Shown: positions 28,398 to 38,387 of the stretch, piece by piece | Layout: the number at the start of each line of letters is the position of its first letter | How positions within the stretch are numbered: position 1 is the first letter of the stretch | Assembly (NCBI RefSeq): GCF_003602095.1 | Contig: NZ_RAHH01000001.1 | Location: 124,001 to 188,000, forward strand | Length of the DNA: 64,000 nucleotides | Direction of reading: 5' to 3' | Source of the DNA: Rahnella woolbedingensis | Lineage (GTDB): Bacteria > Pseudomonadota > Gammaproteobacteria > Enterobacterales > Enterobacteriaceae | Program-made: the position numbers and the translations under genes | Notes under the pieces: generated by a model | The model's input: only the letters and a program-made list of their open reading frames with translations | Told to the model about the DNA's origin: nothing | Databases searched by the model: none

Positions 28398-28799
28398 TCA
28401 ATCTGCCTGATGAATCTCTGCCTGTACGCGGCTGAGGTGGCTGAGATTAATCGTCGGTAATTCTTTAGTGAGCGGAGGCAGGCCATAACCTGCGCGTGCG
28501 CGATCGCAAGCCATATGGCCGACGCCATTCAGGCCGGCCTGATCAAACTCACGACAAGGTGTCGGGCGGTTAAGGTAAATCGAGCAGGAAACCGATTGTC
28601 CCACTTCCCCCTTCAGGGCGATGCAGCGCGGCGATTTGTTGTTCGTGCCTTGCATACAACTCAGAAAAGGGGTGGCTTGTTCTGTCAGAGCCTGGGGAAC
28701 AATACCGCCAGCCTCTTCAGATTCAGCCCAGTAAAATGAAACACGGAAATAGGCGCAGCATGCGCCACAGGTCATACAAGGATTGTTAATTTCGCTCAT
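28398..28799 (-). CDS. YkgJ family cysteine-cluster protein
   Basis: 133 residues of the YkgJ/UPF0153 family. A Cys-rich head [13 protein letters not shown] (8-20) and further cysteines in [25 protein letters not shown] and MACDRAR suggest a metal or iron-sulfur cluster. The PTPCREF motif is the family signature. Biological role unknown. It ends 91 bases before yciC on the same strand and may be co-transcribed with it. Confidence 0.85.
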   Translation of the reverse strand: MSEINNPCMTCGACCAYFRVSFYWAESEEAGGIVPQALTEQATPFLSCMQGTNNKSPRCIALKGEVGQSVSCSIYLNRPTPCREFDQAGLNGVGHMACDRARAGYGLPPLTKELPTINLSHLSRVQAEIHQAD

Positions 28800-28925
28800 C
28801 TTGGGAAGCTACCGACTCCTTACGGCACCAAACCAAAACCAACATGTGTATGCAAATTACGCAGCGTCATTTTTTTTAGCAACTGAAATTACACCTCTTA
28901 ACAAATCAACAAAATTTCCTCATTT

Positions 28926-28939
28926 TTGATGCAGATCAA
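28926..28939 (+). promoter_or_regulatory. Perfect FNR box upstream of ompW
   Basis: TTGAT GCAG ATCAA is an exact match to the FNR consensus, about 150 bp before the ompW ATG. E. coli ompW is known to be induced by FNR without oxygen. Confidence 0.75.
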
Positions 28940-29090
28940 TTCCTTTGTTTTTATAGATTTAGATCGCTTTGCGGAAGATGCATTTTATTACGTTTTGTTT
29001 TAAAGATGTGATCCCGCATTGATCAAACCATACCAAAGAGTAGGTATCATTTGCGCGGTTGATAAATAATCCACACAAAGGAAAGGGACA

Positions 29091-29723
29091 ATGAAAGCAG
29101 CATATTGGGCATTAGTGGCGGCAGCGGCATTTCCGGCAGTTGCGAGCGCACATCAGGCAGGGGATGTGATTTTTCGCGTAGGTACAGCCACGGTTCGTCC
29201 GACAGAAGGTTCAGATAACGTGCTGGGTCTGGGTTCATTTAATATCAATAACAACACTCAGATGGGCTTAACACTGGGCTATATGTTTACCGACAATATC
29301 GGGATGGAGTTGCTGGCAGCCACGCCGTTCCAGCACAAAGTCGGTTTGCAAAGCACCGGGACAATCGCAGAAGTGAAGCAGTTGCCGCCGTCTCTGATGG
29401 CCCAGTATTATTTTGGCGACAGGCAGGACAAACTTCGTCCCTACCTCGGTGTGGGTATCAACTACACCACTTTCTACGACACCAATTTCAACCAGACCGG
29501 GCGCGATGCCGGGCTGTCAGATTTAAGCGTCAAGGATTCATGGGGCGTGGCAACGCAGGCGGGTCTGGATTACAACCTGGATGACAACTGGTTGATTAAC
29601 ATGTCTGTGTGGTGGATGGATATTGATACGGAAGTGAAATTCAAAGCCGGTGGTGAGCAGCAAAACATCAACACCCGGATCGACCCGTGGGTCTTTATGT
29701 TTGGCGTCGGCTATCGCTTCTGA
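29091..29723 (+). CDS. ompW: Outer-membrane protein OmpW
   Basis: 210 residues. A signal peptide (cleaved after ASA, about residue 20, before HQAGDVIFRVGTATV) leads into an eight-stranded beta-barrel with alternating strands, the conserved 'DNIGMELLAATPFQHKVG' and 'LPPSLMAQYYFG', and a C-terminal Phe (VGYRF) needed for BAM assembly. OmpW forms a narrow hydrophobic channel and is a colicin S4 receptor in E. coli. Terminator immediately downstream. Confidence 0.96.
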   Translation: MKAAYWALVAAAAFPAVASAHQAGDVIFRVGTATVRPTEGSDNVLGLGSFNINNNTQMGLTLGYMFTDNIGMELLAATPFQHKVGLQSTGTIAEVKQLPPSLMAQYYFGDRQDKLRPYLGVGINYTTFYDTNFNQTGRDAGLSDLSVKDSWGVATQAGLDYNLDDNWLINMSVWWMDIDTEVKFKAGGEQQNINTRIDPWVFMFGVGYRF

Positions 29724-29744
29724 TCTTCAGAAAACAGGTATAAA

Positions 29745-29770
29745 AAAAGAGGCGCTCCGGCGCCTCTTCG
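29745..29770. terminator. Bidirectional terminator between ompW and the lipoprotein gene
   Basis: AAGAGGCG/CGCCTCTT around a six-base loop that can also pair, flanked by seven A residues on the left, giving a strong U-run for the minus-strand gene. Confidence 0.9.
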
Positions 29771-29810
29771 CTTTTCAGTTTACTGCCTGTGCGGATACAG
29801 CATTCGCAGA

Positions 29811-30125
29811 CTATTTCACCCGCATATCATTCTCAATCGAACGTACACCGGCAACGCCACGCGTCACTTCGACCGCACGGTTAGCATCCGCTGTTGACGT
29901 CACAAAACCACTTAACTGCACGCGGCCTTTAAAGGTCTCGACGCTGATTTCAGTGGATTTAATTGTCTTATCGGCCAGCAGGGCTGATTTTACTTTTGTC
30001 GTGACCACGGTGTCATCGATGTAACCACCGGTTCCTTCTGATTTTTTAGTCGGTGCACACGCGGCAACGGCCATGACCACAACGGCTGCCATGCAGAATG
30101 CGGACAAAGTTTTGAATAGCTTCAT
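29811..30125 (-). CDS. BON-domain lipoprotein (OsmY/DolP-like)
   Basis: 104 residues from ATG 30125 with GGAGAG upstream. A lipoprotein signal peptide with lipobox VAAC (cysteine at about residue 23) is followed by one BON domain: 'YIDDTVVTTKVKSALLADKTIKSTEISVETFKGRVQLSGFV..' BON domains bind phospholipid surfaces; OsmY and DolP each have two, this protein has one. Likely anchored in the envelope, possibly stress related. It lies between ompW and trpA, a place where E. coli has no such gene. Confidence 0.82.
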   Translation of the reverse strand: MKLFKTLSAFCMAAVVVMAVAACAPTKKSEGTGGYIDDTVVTTKVKSALLADKTIKSTEISVETFKGRVQLSGFVTSTADANRAVEVTRGVAGVRSIENDMRVK

Positions 30126-30294
30126 AAAATAACTCTCCATGATTTGTTATAAAACCAAAAGAAACAACCTGTTACCTAAGCAGATGATATCTCTCTCACA
30201 TACAGTATCATTGATCTGCTGAGTAATTTTAGTTTGGATTATTGAAATGGTTAATACAAATTAAGTGGGGTAAAAAAAAGTAAGAAATTAAAAG

Positions 30295-30347
30295 AAACAG
30301 AACCTTAGTCACTTATTAATAGTCACTGTCTGACTGAGGTTCTGTTT
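30295..30347 (-). terminator. Terminator of the trp operon
   Basis: A 17-bp stem, AAACAGAACCTTAGTCA paired to TGACTGAGGTTCTGTTT with one wobble, around a 19-base loop, 9 bp past the trpA stop. A T-rich tract (TTTCTTTTAATTTC) follows on the minus strand. Confidence 0.88.
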
Positions 30348-30355
30348 TAGAGCAG

Positions 30356-31162
30356 TTAAGCGCGGGTGGCGGCTTTCATTTCACTGACAAAGCGGGAAAG
30401 CTGAGCCAGCATTTCAGAAGGCTGATGCTGATTATTTTCGATGATACGCACCGTCGCTGAACCGGAAATGGCACCGGCAGCGCCTGCCGCCAGCGTTTCT
30501 TTCACCTGTGAAGGCTCGGAAATACCAAAGCCCTGCAACGGTGGCGCAGCATTATATTCACGTAACTTATCAACCAGATGATTCAGCGGAGTCAGCGCGC
30601 GTTTTTCCGTGCCGGTAACGCCTGCGCGGGACAGCAGATAAGTGTAGCCGCGGCCATGAGAGGAAATCTCTCGCAACAAATCATCAGACGCATTTGGCGG
30701 GCAGATGAAAATCGGGGCAATACCGTGACGCAATGCCGCGGCGCGGAACGGCGCGGATTCTTCGAACGGCACATCAGCAACCAGTACGGAATCGACGCCC
30801 ACTTCGGCGCAGCGCTGATAGAAAGTTTCGATACCGTTGTGGAACACCAGATTGGCGTACATCAGCAGGCCAATCGGAATGTCCGGATGTTTTTCACGGA
30901 TGCGGGCCAGCATATTGAAACACTGCGTCGGCGTTACGCCTGCCGCGAAAGCGCGCAGGTTAGCGTTCTGAATCGTCGGGCCATCTGCCAGCGGATCAGA
31001 GAACGGGATACCCAGTTCCAGCGCATCGGCACCGGCTTCAATCATCGTATCGATGATGGACAGTGAAAGCTCAACGCCCGGATCGCCCAGCGTAACGAAA
31101 GGAACAAATGCGCCTTCTTTTTTGCTTTCCAGACGTTTGAATAATTGCTGATAACGTTCCAT
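30356..31162 (-). CDS. trpA: Tryptophan synthase alpha subunit
   Basis: 268 residues, TIM barrel. Catalytic Glu49 (DALELGIPF) and Asp60 (PLADGP) are in place, and the phosphate loop [10 protein letters not shown] is present. It cleaves indole-3-glycerol phosphate to indole and glyceraldehyde 3-phosphate and passes indole through a tunnel to TrpB. Its ATG shares one base with the trpB stop (TAATG), so translation is probably coupled. Last gene of the trp operon. Confidence 0.98.
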   Translation of the reverse strand: MERYQQLFKRLESKKEGAFVPFVTLGDPGVELSLSIIDTMIEAGADALELGIPFSDPLADGPTIQNANLRAFAAGVTPTQCFNMLARIREKHPDIPIGLLMYANLVFHNGIETFYQRCAEVGVDSVLVADVPFEESAPFRAAALRHGIAPIFICPPNASDDLLREISSHGRGYTYLLSRAGVTGTEKRALTPLNHLVDKLREYNAAPPLQGFGISEPSQVKETLAAGAAGAISGSATVRIIENNQHQPSEMLAQLSRFVSEMKAATRA

Positions 31163-32352
31163 TAAATTTCTCCCCGGGCAGTCAGGATGTCGTGTACGGT
31201 GAAAATGTCTTTGTCACCGCGACCTGACAAATTCACAACCAGGATTTGTTCTTTCTCTGGCGTTTCCTTGATAAGTTTCAGTGCATAAGCCAGCGCATGT
31301 GAGGATTCCAGCGCAGGAATAATCCCTTCGTGGCGGGACAATTCTTTAAAGGCTTCCAGCGCTTCGTCATCAGTAATCGACACATATTCTGCACGGCCAA
31401 TGCTGTTGAGGAAGGCGTGTTGCGGGCCGACAGACGGGAAATCCAGGCCCGCTGAAATTGAGTAAGACTCTTCAATCTGACCCTCAGATGTTTGCATCAT
31501 TGGCGCTTTCATACCGAAATAAATGCCGACGTGACCGTGTTTCAGTGGTGCGCCGTGTTGTCCGGTTTCGATACCCAGACCGCCCGGTTCAACGCCAATC
31601 AGCTTCACGCTGGTATCGTCGATGAAATCAGCAAACATGCCGATGGCGTTGGAACCGCCGCCCACACAGGCAATTACCGCATCCGGCAGACAGCCTTCGC
31701 GTTCCTGCATCTGGGCTTTCGTTTCCTCACCGATCATCCGCTGGAATTCACGCACGATAGTCGGATAAGGATGCGGGCCTGCCGCGGTGCCCAGCATGTA
31801 GTGGGCGGTTTCATAGCTGCCGGACCAGTCGCGCAGCGCTTCATTACAGGCATCTTTCAGCGTGGAAGAACCGCTGTGTACCGGAATGACTTCCGCACCC
31901 ATCAGGCGCATACGGAACACGTTCGGTGACTGACGCTCAATGTCTTTGGCGCCCATATAAATACGGCATTTCAGACCGAGCAGGGCACAGGCCAGTGCGG
32001 AAGCCACGCCGTGCTGACCCGCGCCTGTTTCGGCGATGATTTCAGTTTTGCCCATGCGTTTTGCCAGCAATGCCTGACCTAACACCTGGTTAGTCTTGTG
32101 CGCGCCGCCGTGCAGCAAATCTTCACGCTTGAGGTACAGCTTGGTTTTGGTGCCTGCGGTCAGGTTTTTGCACAGTGTCAGCGCCGTCGGGCGACCTGCG
32201 TAGTTTTTCAGTAAATCGATAAATTCAGCCTGGAACTCCGGGTCGCGCTGTGCGCTGACGAAGGCTTCTTCCAGCTGGGCCAGCGCAGGCATCAGAATTT
32301 GCGGAACATACTGGCCGCCAAATTCGCCGAAGTAGGGATTAAGTAAAGTCAT
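31162..32352 (-). CDS. trpB: Tryptophan synthase beta subunit
   Basis: 396 residues, PLP enzyme of fold type II. The PLP lysine is Lys86 in HGGAHKTNQ, the glycine-rich phosphate-binding loop GGGSNAIG is further on, and Glu in ETGAGQHG acts as the catalytic acid-base. It condenses indole with serine to tryptophan. Lies 44 bases after trpC; trpA follows with a one-base overlap. Confidence 0.98.
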   Translation of the reverse strand: MTLLNPYFGEFGGQYVPQILMPALAQLEEAFVSAQRDPEFQAEFIDLLKNYAGRPTALTLCKNLTAGTKTKLYLKREDLLHGGAHKTNQVLGQALLAKRMGKTEIIAETGAGQHGVASALACALLGLKCRIYMGAKDIERQSPNVFRMRLMGAEVIPVHSGSSTLKDACNEALRDWSGSYETAHYMLGTAAGPHPYPTIVREFQRMIGEETKAQMQEREGCLPDAVIACVGGGSNAIGMFADFIDDTSVKLIGVEPGGLGIETGQHGAPLKHGHVGIYFGMKAPMMQTSEGQIEESYSISAGLDFPSVGPQHAFLNSIGRAEYVSITDDEALEAFKELSRHEGIIPALESSHALAYALKLIKETPEKEQILVVNLSGRGDKDIFTVHDILTARGEI

Positions 32353-32396
32353 GTTATTCCGTCCTGTCTGTCAATTTTTTCGGCATTGCGTGCGGC

Positions 32397-33761
32397 TTAA
32401 TACGCCCGCAATGTCTGGAATACGGCGGTAATTTTTTCGGCATCTTTGATGCCCGGCTCGCTTTCAACACCGGAGTTGAAGTCCAGCCCTGCACAACCGA
32501 GTTGCGCAGCCTCGACGCAGTTATCTGCGCTCAGACCACCGGCAAGCAGCACATTGCTCAGATCCTGCCCGGCCAGTTTGCTCCAGTCGAAACGATAACC
32601 GGTTCCGCCTTTGCCGTTGTCCAGCACGTAGCGATCTACGTGATTCAGGTCGCGTGCCGGAAGGGTGTCTTTGACGCTCAGCGCTTTCCAGATCTGAACA
32701 TTTTCAGGCAGCGCTTCGCGCAGTTCATCGATATACGCCTGGCTTTCATCGCCATGAAGTTGCACGGCGGTCAGGTTCAGCGTCTGTGCGGTTTGCGCCA
32801 CAATGCTGACCGATTCATCGCGGAACACGCCGACATATTTCAGCGGCGCGCCGTTCTGTACTTCTTTCGCCAGCGTATGCGTGACGAAACGTGGCGACGC
32901 CTCGACAAAAATCAGTCCGCCATAAATGGCACCGGCCTCAAACGCCGCCAGGGCGTCTTCCGCGCGGGTCAGACCGCACACTTTATTATCACCGAGCAGC
33001 ACACGACGAACGGCGGCGAAGAGGTTTTGTTCCGACATCAGCGCGCTGCCGATCAGGAAACCATTGGCGAAGCGGCTGAGTTCACGGATTTGCCCGTAGG
33101 TATTAATACCTGATTCGCTGATGACCGTGACGCCATGTGGAACACGCGGTGCCAGTTCACGGGTGCGGTTCAGGTCAATGGACAAATCGCGCAGGTCGCG
33201 GTTATTGATACCGACCACTTTGGCTTTCAGCTTAACGGCGCGATCCATTTCTTCTTCATTACTCGCTTCGGTCAGCACGCCCATATTCAGGCTGTGAGCG
33301 ACGGCGGCGAGCTGAACGTACTGATCGTCATCGAGCACTGACAGCATCAGTAAAATCGCATCGGCCTGATAGAAACGCGCCAGATGGATCTGATACGGAT
33401 CGATAATAAAATCTTTGCACAGCACCGGTTGCGTGACGGTTTTGCTGACCAGAGGCAGAAAATCAAAGCTGCCCTGGAAGTATTTCTCGTCAGTTAATAC
33501 TGAAATAGCGGAAGCGTAATCTTTATAAACGCTGGCGATTTCTACCGGATCAAAGTTTTCACGGATCTTCCCTTTCGACGGAGAGGCTTGTTTGCACTCC
33601 AGAATAAAGGCCGTTCTTGCGCCTTGCAGGGCATGGTAGAAACTGCGCTGGCTCTGAGTTATTTCGTTCTGAAAGCTGGCCAGCGGTTGTTGTTCTTTGC
33701 GTGCCGCGACCCAAATTTCCTTGTCGCGAACAATTTTGTGGAGCACGGTTTCCTGCTGCAT
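32397..33761 (-). CDS. trpC: Bifunctional indole-3-glycerol-phosphate synthase / phosphoribosylanthranilate isomerase
   Basis: 454 residues, two TIM barrels fused as in E. coli TrpC(F). The N-terminal synthase (about 1-258) contains FILECKQASPSKG and the catalytic Lys and Glu residues; the C-terminal isomerase (about 259-454) begins at KVCGLTRAEDA with the catalytic Cys. It carries out two consecutive steps from phosphoribosylanthranilate to indoleglycerol phosphate. I chose ATG 33761 over the GTG three bases earlier. The trpD stop is only three bases away. Confidence 0.97.
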   Translation of the reverse strand: MQQETVLHKIVRDKEIWVAARKEQQPLASFQNEITQSQRSFYHALQGARTAFILECKQASPSKGKIRENFDPVEIASVYKDYASAISVLTDEKYFQGSFDFLPLVSKTVTQPVLCKDFIIDPYQIHLARFYQADAILLMLSVLDDDQYVQLAAVAHSLNMGVLTEASNEEEMDRAVKLKAKVVGINNRDLRDLSIDLNRTRELAPRVPHGVTVISESGINTYGQIRELSRFANGFLIGSALMSEQNLFAAVRRVLLGDNKVCGLTRAEDALAAFEAGAIYGGLIFVEASPRFVTHTLAKEVQNGAPLKYVGVFRDESVSIVAQTAQTLNLTAVQLHGDESQAYIDELREALPENVQIWKALSVKDTLPARDLNHVDRYVLDNGKGGTGYRFDWSKLAGQDLSNVLLAGGLSADNCVEAAQLGCAGLDFNSGVESEPGIKDAEKITAVFQTLRAY

Positions 33762-33764
33762 CAC

Positions 33765-34778
33765 TTATCCTCTTGCTGCCAATGCCAGCACGCGCTGGTA
33801 AGGTTCACCGCTGCGCATGACGGCCAAAGCCTGTTGTGCGTTTTGCTTTAAGTCTTCCTGACCGAACAGACGCAGTAACATCGCCACATTGACGGCTACC
33901 GCGGCTTCGTGGGCCGGATCTCCTTTACCTTGTAATAAGCGTGCCAGAATGTCACGGTTTTCTTCCGGCTCGCCGCCCAGCAAGGCTTCAATCGGATAAT
34001 TGTCCAGACCAAAGTCCTGTGGCGTCAGTTCATACGTGGTGATTTTACCGTCTTTCAGCTCAGCAACTTGTGTTGCGGCGTGAATGGCGACTTCATCCAT
34101 TCCGCCACCGTGAACCACGGCGGCACGTTCATAACCGAGTGCGCGCAATGTTTCTGCAATCGGCTGCACCAGTTCCGGGCTGTAAACGCCAATCAGCGCC
34201 ATCGGCGGACGCGCCGGGTTAATCAGTGGCCCGAGCACGTTAAACAGCGTGCGGGTTTTCAGCGCTTTGCGCACCGGCATCGCATGGCGGAAACCGGTGT
34301 GATACTGCGGCGCGAACAGGAAGCACACGTTCAGGTCATCGAGAGCCGCGCGGGATTCTTCTGCAGGCATATCCAGACGGATGCCAAACGCTGCCAGTAA
34401 ATCCGACGAGCCCGAACGGCTGGACACGCTGCGGTTGCCGTGTTTCGCCACTCGGGCGCCACAGGCCGCCGCCACAAAGGCGCTGGCGGTAGAAATGTTG
34501 ATGCTGTTGGTGCCGTCGCCGCCGGTGCCAACGATATCCGCGAACGGATAATCAGGGCGCGGGAACGGTTCGGCGTGCGCCAGTAACGCTTTGGCTGCAC
34601 CGGCGATTTCAGCCGGTTGCTCGCCACGGACTTTCATGCTGATTAAGGCACCGGCCAGCTGCGCCGGTTCCAGTTCGCCATTCACGATGGCGGTAAATAA
34701 CTGCTGGCTTTCTTCCTGCGTCATTGCCTGAGCGCGAAACAGGTTTTCGAGAATGCCGGGAATAGTTTGCGTTTTCAT
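33765..34778 (-). CDS. trpD: Anthranilate phosphoribosyltransferase
   Basis: 337 residues, free-standing, not fused to TrpG as in E. coli. It has the PRPP-binding [14 protein letters not shown] motif near residue 85 and [15 protein letters not shown] after it. The enzyme transfers phosphoribose to anthranilate. ATG 34778 follows the trpG stop by 11 bases with GGAGAA upstream. Confidence 0.97.
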   Translation of the reverse strand: MKTQTIPGILENLFRAQAMTQEESQQLFTAIVNGELEPAQLAGALISMKVRGEQPAEIAGAAKALLAHAEPFPRPDYPFADIVGTGGDGTNSINISTASAFVAAACGARVAKHGNRSVSSRSGSSDLLAAFGIRLDMPAEESRAALDDLNVCFLFAPQYHTGFRHAMPVRKALKTRTLFNVLGPLINPARPPMALIGVYSPELVQPIAETLRALGYERAAVVHGGGMDEVAIHAATQVAELKDGKITTYELTPQDFGLDNYPIEALLGGEPEENRDILARLLQGKGDPAHEAAVAVNVAMLLRLFGQEDLKQNAQQALAVMRSGEPYQRVLALAARG

Positions 34779-34789
34779 GACAGTTCTCC

Positions 34790-35368
34790 TTACACCAAAG
34801 CCCAGGCCAGTGTCTGCTCAAGCAGACGGGCGCCCTGTGAAGTTAAAATGGATTCCGGATGGAACTGGAAACCGCAAACGCGATCTTCTTCGTGACGCAC
34901 TGCCATCACCATATCGCCGAAGCGGGCGTTAACGGTCAGACCGTCGGGGATCTGACTGCCGACCAGCGAGTGATAACGGGCGACCGGCAGCGGGTTATTC
35001 ATACCGGCAAACATTGCTTCGTTATCATGGGTAATAGAAGAAGCTTTACCGTGCAGGATTTCACCTGCCTGACCGACAAAACCGCCGTAGGTTTCCACAA
35101 TCGCCTGATGACCCAGACAGATGCCGATAATCGGCAACTGGCCGCGCAGACGTTTGAGCAATTCCGGCATACAACCGGCTTCAGAAGGTGTACCCGGACC
35201 CGGAGAAAGCACCAGCACCGGCTTTTCCAACTGGCTGAGTTTTTCGATAATCACGTCAGCCGGGATCTGATTGCGGTAAATGACCACGTTGTGACCGCTT
35301 GAACGCAGCTGATCGACGAGGTTGTAAGTAAAGGAATCGACGTTATCGATAAGTAAGATATCGGCCAT
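34790..35368 (-). CDS. trpG: Anthranilate synthase glutaminase subunit
   Basis: 192 residues, class I glutamine amidotransferase. The nucleophile Cys84 is in GICLGHQ, and His and Glu of the triad are in FQFHPESI. It feeds ammonia from glutamine to TrpE. The gene is separate from trpD, the arrangement of Serratia and Yersinia rather than Escherichia. Its ATG comes one base after the trpE stop (TAAGATG), implying coupling that keeps the two subunits in proportion. Confidence 0.97.
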   Translation of the reverse strand: MADILLIDNVDSFTYNLVDQLRSSGHNVVIYRNQIPADVIIEKLSQLEKPVLVLSPGPGTPSEAGCMPELLKRLRGQLPIIGICLGHQAIVETYGGFVGQAGEILHGKASSITHDNEAMFAGMNNPLPVARYHSLVGSQIPDGLTVNARFGDMVMAVRHEEDRVCGFQFHPESILTSQGARLLEQTLAWALV

Positions 35369-35369
35369 C

Positions 35370-36932
35370 TTAAAATACCTCTTTCGCGTTGTGGGCGGTG
35401 GCGATGGCGCGCAGAACTGCACGGGCTTTGTTACGGGTTTCGTCGGCTTCGGCTTGCGGTATGGAATCGAGCACCACGCCGCCGCCTGCCTGCACGGTGG
35501 CGATGCCGTCTTCGACATAGGCTGAGCGGATAACGATGCAGGTATCTAGATCACCGTGAGCGGTGAAGTAGCCGACCGCGCCGCCGTAACTGCCACGACG
35601 GGTCTGCTCGGAAGCTGAAATCAGCTGCATGGCGCGCACTTTCGGTGCGCCGGTCAGCGTACCCATATTCATGACGGCCTGATAAGCATGCAGCACGTCG
35701 AGATCATGACGCAGCGTACCCACCACGCGGGACACCAGATGCATCACGAAAGAGTAACGGTCAACTTTGGTCAGGTCAGCAACGTATCGGCTGCCCGGTT
35801 CGCAGATACGCGCCAGATCGTTACGTGCTAAATCCACCAGCATCAGGTGCTCGGCCAGTTCTTTATGGTCAGTACGCATTTCCAGTTCGATGCGGCTGTC
35901 GAGATCTAAATCCAGTGAGCCATCAGCACGGCGACCGCGCGGACGCGTCCCGGCAATCGGGTAGATTTCAATCTGGCGGTTAGTCGCGTCATATTTCAGC
36001 GCGCTTTCCGGCGATGCGCCGAACAACGTGAAATCGTTGTCCTGCATGAAGAACATATACGGGCTCGGGTTGTTGTTTTTCAGCGTTTCATAAGCGGCCA
36101 GCGGAGCAGGGCATGGGAGCGAGAAACGGCGTGAAGGCACCACCTGGAAGATTTCACCGGCGCGGATCGCCACTTTCATTTTCTCAACCACGGCACCAAA
36201 CACTTCGTCGCTCTGGTTCACGCTCAGCTGCATTTCCGGCACGCTCTGATGCGGAATAGCATGCGCCGGTAATTGCAGCTGGTATTGCAACTGTTCCAGA
36301 CGTTCGTGCAGACGCTGTTTCTCATCAGAGGAAGGCGTAAACAGGCTGGCCTGCAAACGGCAGGAGCGGTTCTGGTGGTCAAGCACCAGCAAGGTTTCTG
36401 CCAAATAGAAGCAGAAATCCGGGCAGCGCTGGTCGGAATCAAGTTTCGGTAAATCTTCAAAACCCGCGACCAGATCGTAGGCAAACAGACCACCGAGGAA
36501 CATCGCCTCGCGTTCATCGGCTGGCGCTTCAACGGAGGTCAGAATACTGCGCAGCGCGTCAAATACGGAACGTGAACGCAGACGGGCATCTTCGTCCTGC
36601 ATCTGGTCAATAGACGGGAAAGTCAGTTCGCGGCCGTTAGGGCGAACGTCATTACGAATTTCATCCGGTAGGGCGGCATCAATCAGTGACAATAAAGAGG
36701 CACCGTTCGGGGTCAGTGCCTGAATCGAAACCCGGTAACCCAGCGCGGTGATGCGCAGGGCGCTGTCAACAATTAACAGGCTCTTCAGGTTTTCTTTGCT
36801 GGTCACTTCGGAGGATTCGAGCAGCAGCGTGGCCGGACGTGCGCCACAAAGTTGGTGGAAAATGGCTGTCGGGTCGCCGCGGTAACATCCTTCTGCGGTC
36901 AGCAATTCTAATCGTGGTTTCTGAATAGTCAT
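35370..36932 (-). CDS. trpE: Anthranilate synthase component I
   Basis: 520 residues. The N-terminal domain carries the feedback site for tryptophan (LLLESSE motif at about 36-42), and the C-terminal chorismate-binding domain has '[11 protein letters not shown]', '[10 protein letters not shown]', '[18 protein letters not shown]' and '[11 protein letters not shown]'. It converts chorismate and ammonia to anthranilate, the first committed step. The start at 36932 has GGAAG upstream. First structural gene of the operon, behind the attenuator. Confidence 0.98.
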   Translation of the reverse strand: MTIQKPRLELLTAEGCYRGDPTAIFHQLCGARPATLLLESSEVTSKENLKSLLIVDSALRITALGYRVSIQALTPNGASLLSLIDAALPDEIRNDVRPNGRELTFPSIDQMQDEDARLRSRSVFDALRSILTSVEAPADEREAMFLGGLFAYDLVAGFEDLPKLDSDQRCPDFCFYLAETLLVLDHQNRSCRLQASLFTPSSDEKQRLHERLEQLQYQLQLPAHAIPHQSVPEMQLSVNQSDEVFGAVVEKMKVAIRAGEIFQVVPSRRFSLPCPAPLAAYETLKNNNPSPYMFFMQDNDFTLFGASPESALKYDATNRQIEIYPIAGTRPRGRRADGSLDLDLDSRIELEMRTDHKELAEHLMLVDLARNDLARICEPGSRYVADLTKVDRYSFVMHLVSRVVGTLRHDLDVLHAYQAVMNMGTLTGAPKVRAMQLISASEQTRRGSYGGAVGYFTAHGDLDTCIVIRSAYVEDGIATVQAGGGVVLDSIPQAEADETRNKARAVLRAIATAHNAKEVF

Positions 36933-36989
36933 TTTGCTTCCTGAAATTTTTCAACGTTTCTGTAAAACAGATTTCAAATAGACGGCCAC

Positions 36990-37014
36990 AAAAAAGCCCG
37001 CATTATGCGGGCTT
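36990..37014 (-). terminator. trp attenuator terminator hairpin (3:4)
   Basis: On the minus strand AAGCCCGCAT/ATGCGGGCTT closes a tight hairpin followed by six T residues, 58 bp before trpE. The alternative antiterminator can form with the GCGGGC inside the last codons of the leader peptide (TGG CGG GCG), so translation controls the choice. Confidence 0.9.
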
Positions 37015-37051
37015 CGGAAATCTTGCAGCGTCTGATGACAGCTATGCGTGA

Positions 37052-37117
37052 TTATTCCGCCCGCCAAAGGGAAGTACGCCACCCGCTGAGAACCGCCATC
37101 ATGTGAGTTTTCATCAT
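37052..37117 (-). CDS. trpL: trp operon leader peptide
   Basis: 21 codons from ATG 37117 (or 20 from the adjacent ATG 37114), reading MMKTHMMAVLSGWRTSLWRAE. The two Trp codons are at positions 13 and 18, not side by side as in E. coli (GWWRTS). The GWRTS part aligns with the E. coli site, where the first Trp codon TGG has become GGG, and the reading frame runs past the E. coli stop to gain a second Trp. Ribosome stalling here should favour the antiterminator when charged tRNA-Trp is scarce. Confidence 0.88.
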   Translation of the reverse strand: MMKTHMMAVLSGWRTSLWRAE

Positions 37118-37217
37118 CAGACACTCTTGTTTGTTTATGAAGCTAACGTCTTTAAAACGTAAGCTTTCTGAATCGGTTTGTCACGTTGTTCATTTCTGAA
37201 CTGTTCCGTGAACTTGC

Positions 37218-37251
37218 GTACTAGTAAACTAGTTCAGAGATGTAAAGTCAA
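37218..37251 (-). promoter_or_regulatory. trp promoter and TrpR operator
   Basis: On the minus strand: -35 TTGACT (37246-37251), 17-bp spacer, -10 TTTACT (37223-37228). The palindrome GAACTAGTTTACTAGTAC (37218-37235) covers the -10 and matches the TrpR operator (ACTAGT half-sites). Confidence 0.92.
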
Positions 37252-37384
37252 CCCTCTTTTTGCTTGTTTTCACACCTTTGGTGCGCTGGCAGTGTGGGGA
37301 ATAGTGCGCTGACGGCGTACCGCACCGTTGCAGTGTGTCACGTTCGGTTGAAATCATCCCTAACGTGAGAAGCGCTAACGCGTT

Positions 37385-38353
37385 ATGATGGACTCTGCAT
37401 TCAGAAACAGGTTAATTCCCCACGTGACGACGACTTTGCCCCTAAATACTTCATCTTCAGCAGACGACCAGACCACCAGCACTGCATTCACGATTTACGA
37501 TCTCCACAGCCATACCACGGCTTCAGACGGCTATTTAACGCCGGAAGCGCTGGTCGCGCGTGCGGTGGAAATGCGGGTGGGCGTTTTGGCGATCACCGAT
37601 CACGACAGCACGGAAGGGCTGGCGCGGGCGGCGCAGGCCATTGCTGAGAATCAGCTGCCGCTGCAACTGGTGAACGGTGTCGAAATTTCTACATTGTGGG
37701 AAAACCATGAAATTCACATTGTCGGACTGGGCATCGACCCATTGCATCCGGCGATGATCGAATTACTGAAAGTGCAGGCGGATTTGCGTCAGCAGCGTGC
37801 GCAGGAGATGGGGCGTCGTCTGGCCAAAGCGCGTATTGAAGGCGCATGGGAAGGTGCGTTGCGTCTGGCCGATGGGGGTGCCGTAACACGTGCGCATTTT
37901 GCCCGTTATCTGGTGGAATTTGGCGCGGCTGGCACTATCGCACAGGTGTTCAAAAAGTTCCTCGCCAAAGGCAAGACCGGCTACGTTCCGCCACAGTGGT
38001 GTACAATAGAACAAGCGATTAATGCGATTCATCAGTCTGGCGGACAGGCCGTTGTTGCCCATCCGGGTCGTTATGACTTGTCCACGAAATGGCTTAAACG
38101 TCTGCTGGCATTCTTTGCAGAGCAGGGCGGCGATGCCATGGAAGTCGCGCAGTGTCAGCAGGCGCCGAATGAACGCGCTCAGCTGGCGGCTTACGCCCGT
38201 GACTATAATTTACTCGCCTCGCAGGGTTCTGATTTCCATCAGCCCTGTTCGTGGATTGAGCTGGGGCGCAAACTTTGGCTTCCCGCAGGCGCAGAGCCGG
38301 TATGGCAACACTGGCCGGTCGCCGGGAAACAGCCTGAAATTGAACCGGTCTGA
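37385..38353 (+). CDS. rnm: 5'-3' exoribonuclease Rnm (RNase AM, YciV), PHP domain
   Basis: 322 residues of the PHP phosphoesterase family. Metal-binding motifs are DLHSHTTASDG near 39-49, ITDHDSTEG, NGVEIST, VAHPGRY and SQGSDFHQP near the C-terminus. In E. coli this protein is a 5'-3' exonuclease that matures the 5' ends of rRNAs and also acts on short nucleotides. The ATG at 37385 gives about 25 residues more than E. coli before the conserved IYDLHSH; a GTG at 37424 is an alternative start. Divergent from trp; followed closely by yciO. Confidence 0.92.
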   Translation: MMDSAFRNRLIPHVTTTLPLNTSSSADDQTTSTAFTIYDLHSHTTASDGYLTPEALVARAVEMRVGVLAITDHDSTEGLARAAQAIAENQLPLQLVNGVEISTLWENHEIHIVGLGIDPLHPAMIELLKVQADLRQQRAQEMGRRLAKARIEGAWEGALRLADGGAVTRAHFARYLVEFGAAGTIAQVFKKFLAKGKTGYVPPQWCTIEQAINAIHQSGGQAVVAHPGRYDLSTKWLKRLLAFFAEQGGDAMEVAQCQQAPNERAQLAAYARDYNLLASQGSDFHQPCSWIELGRKLWLPAGAEPVWQHWPVAGKQPEIEPV

Positions 38354-38387
38354 AGCCCGACCGCAGAAGAAGAATTAAGAGGGAACC

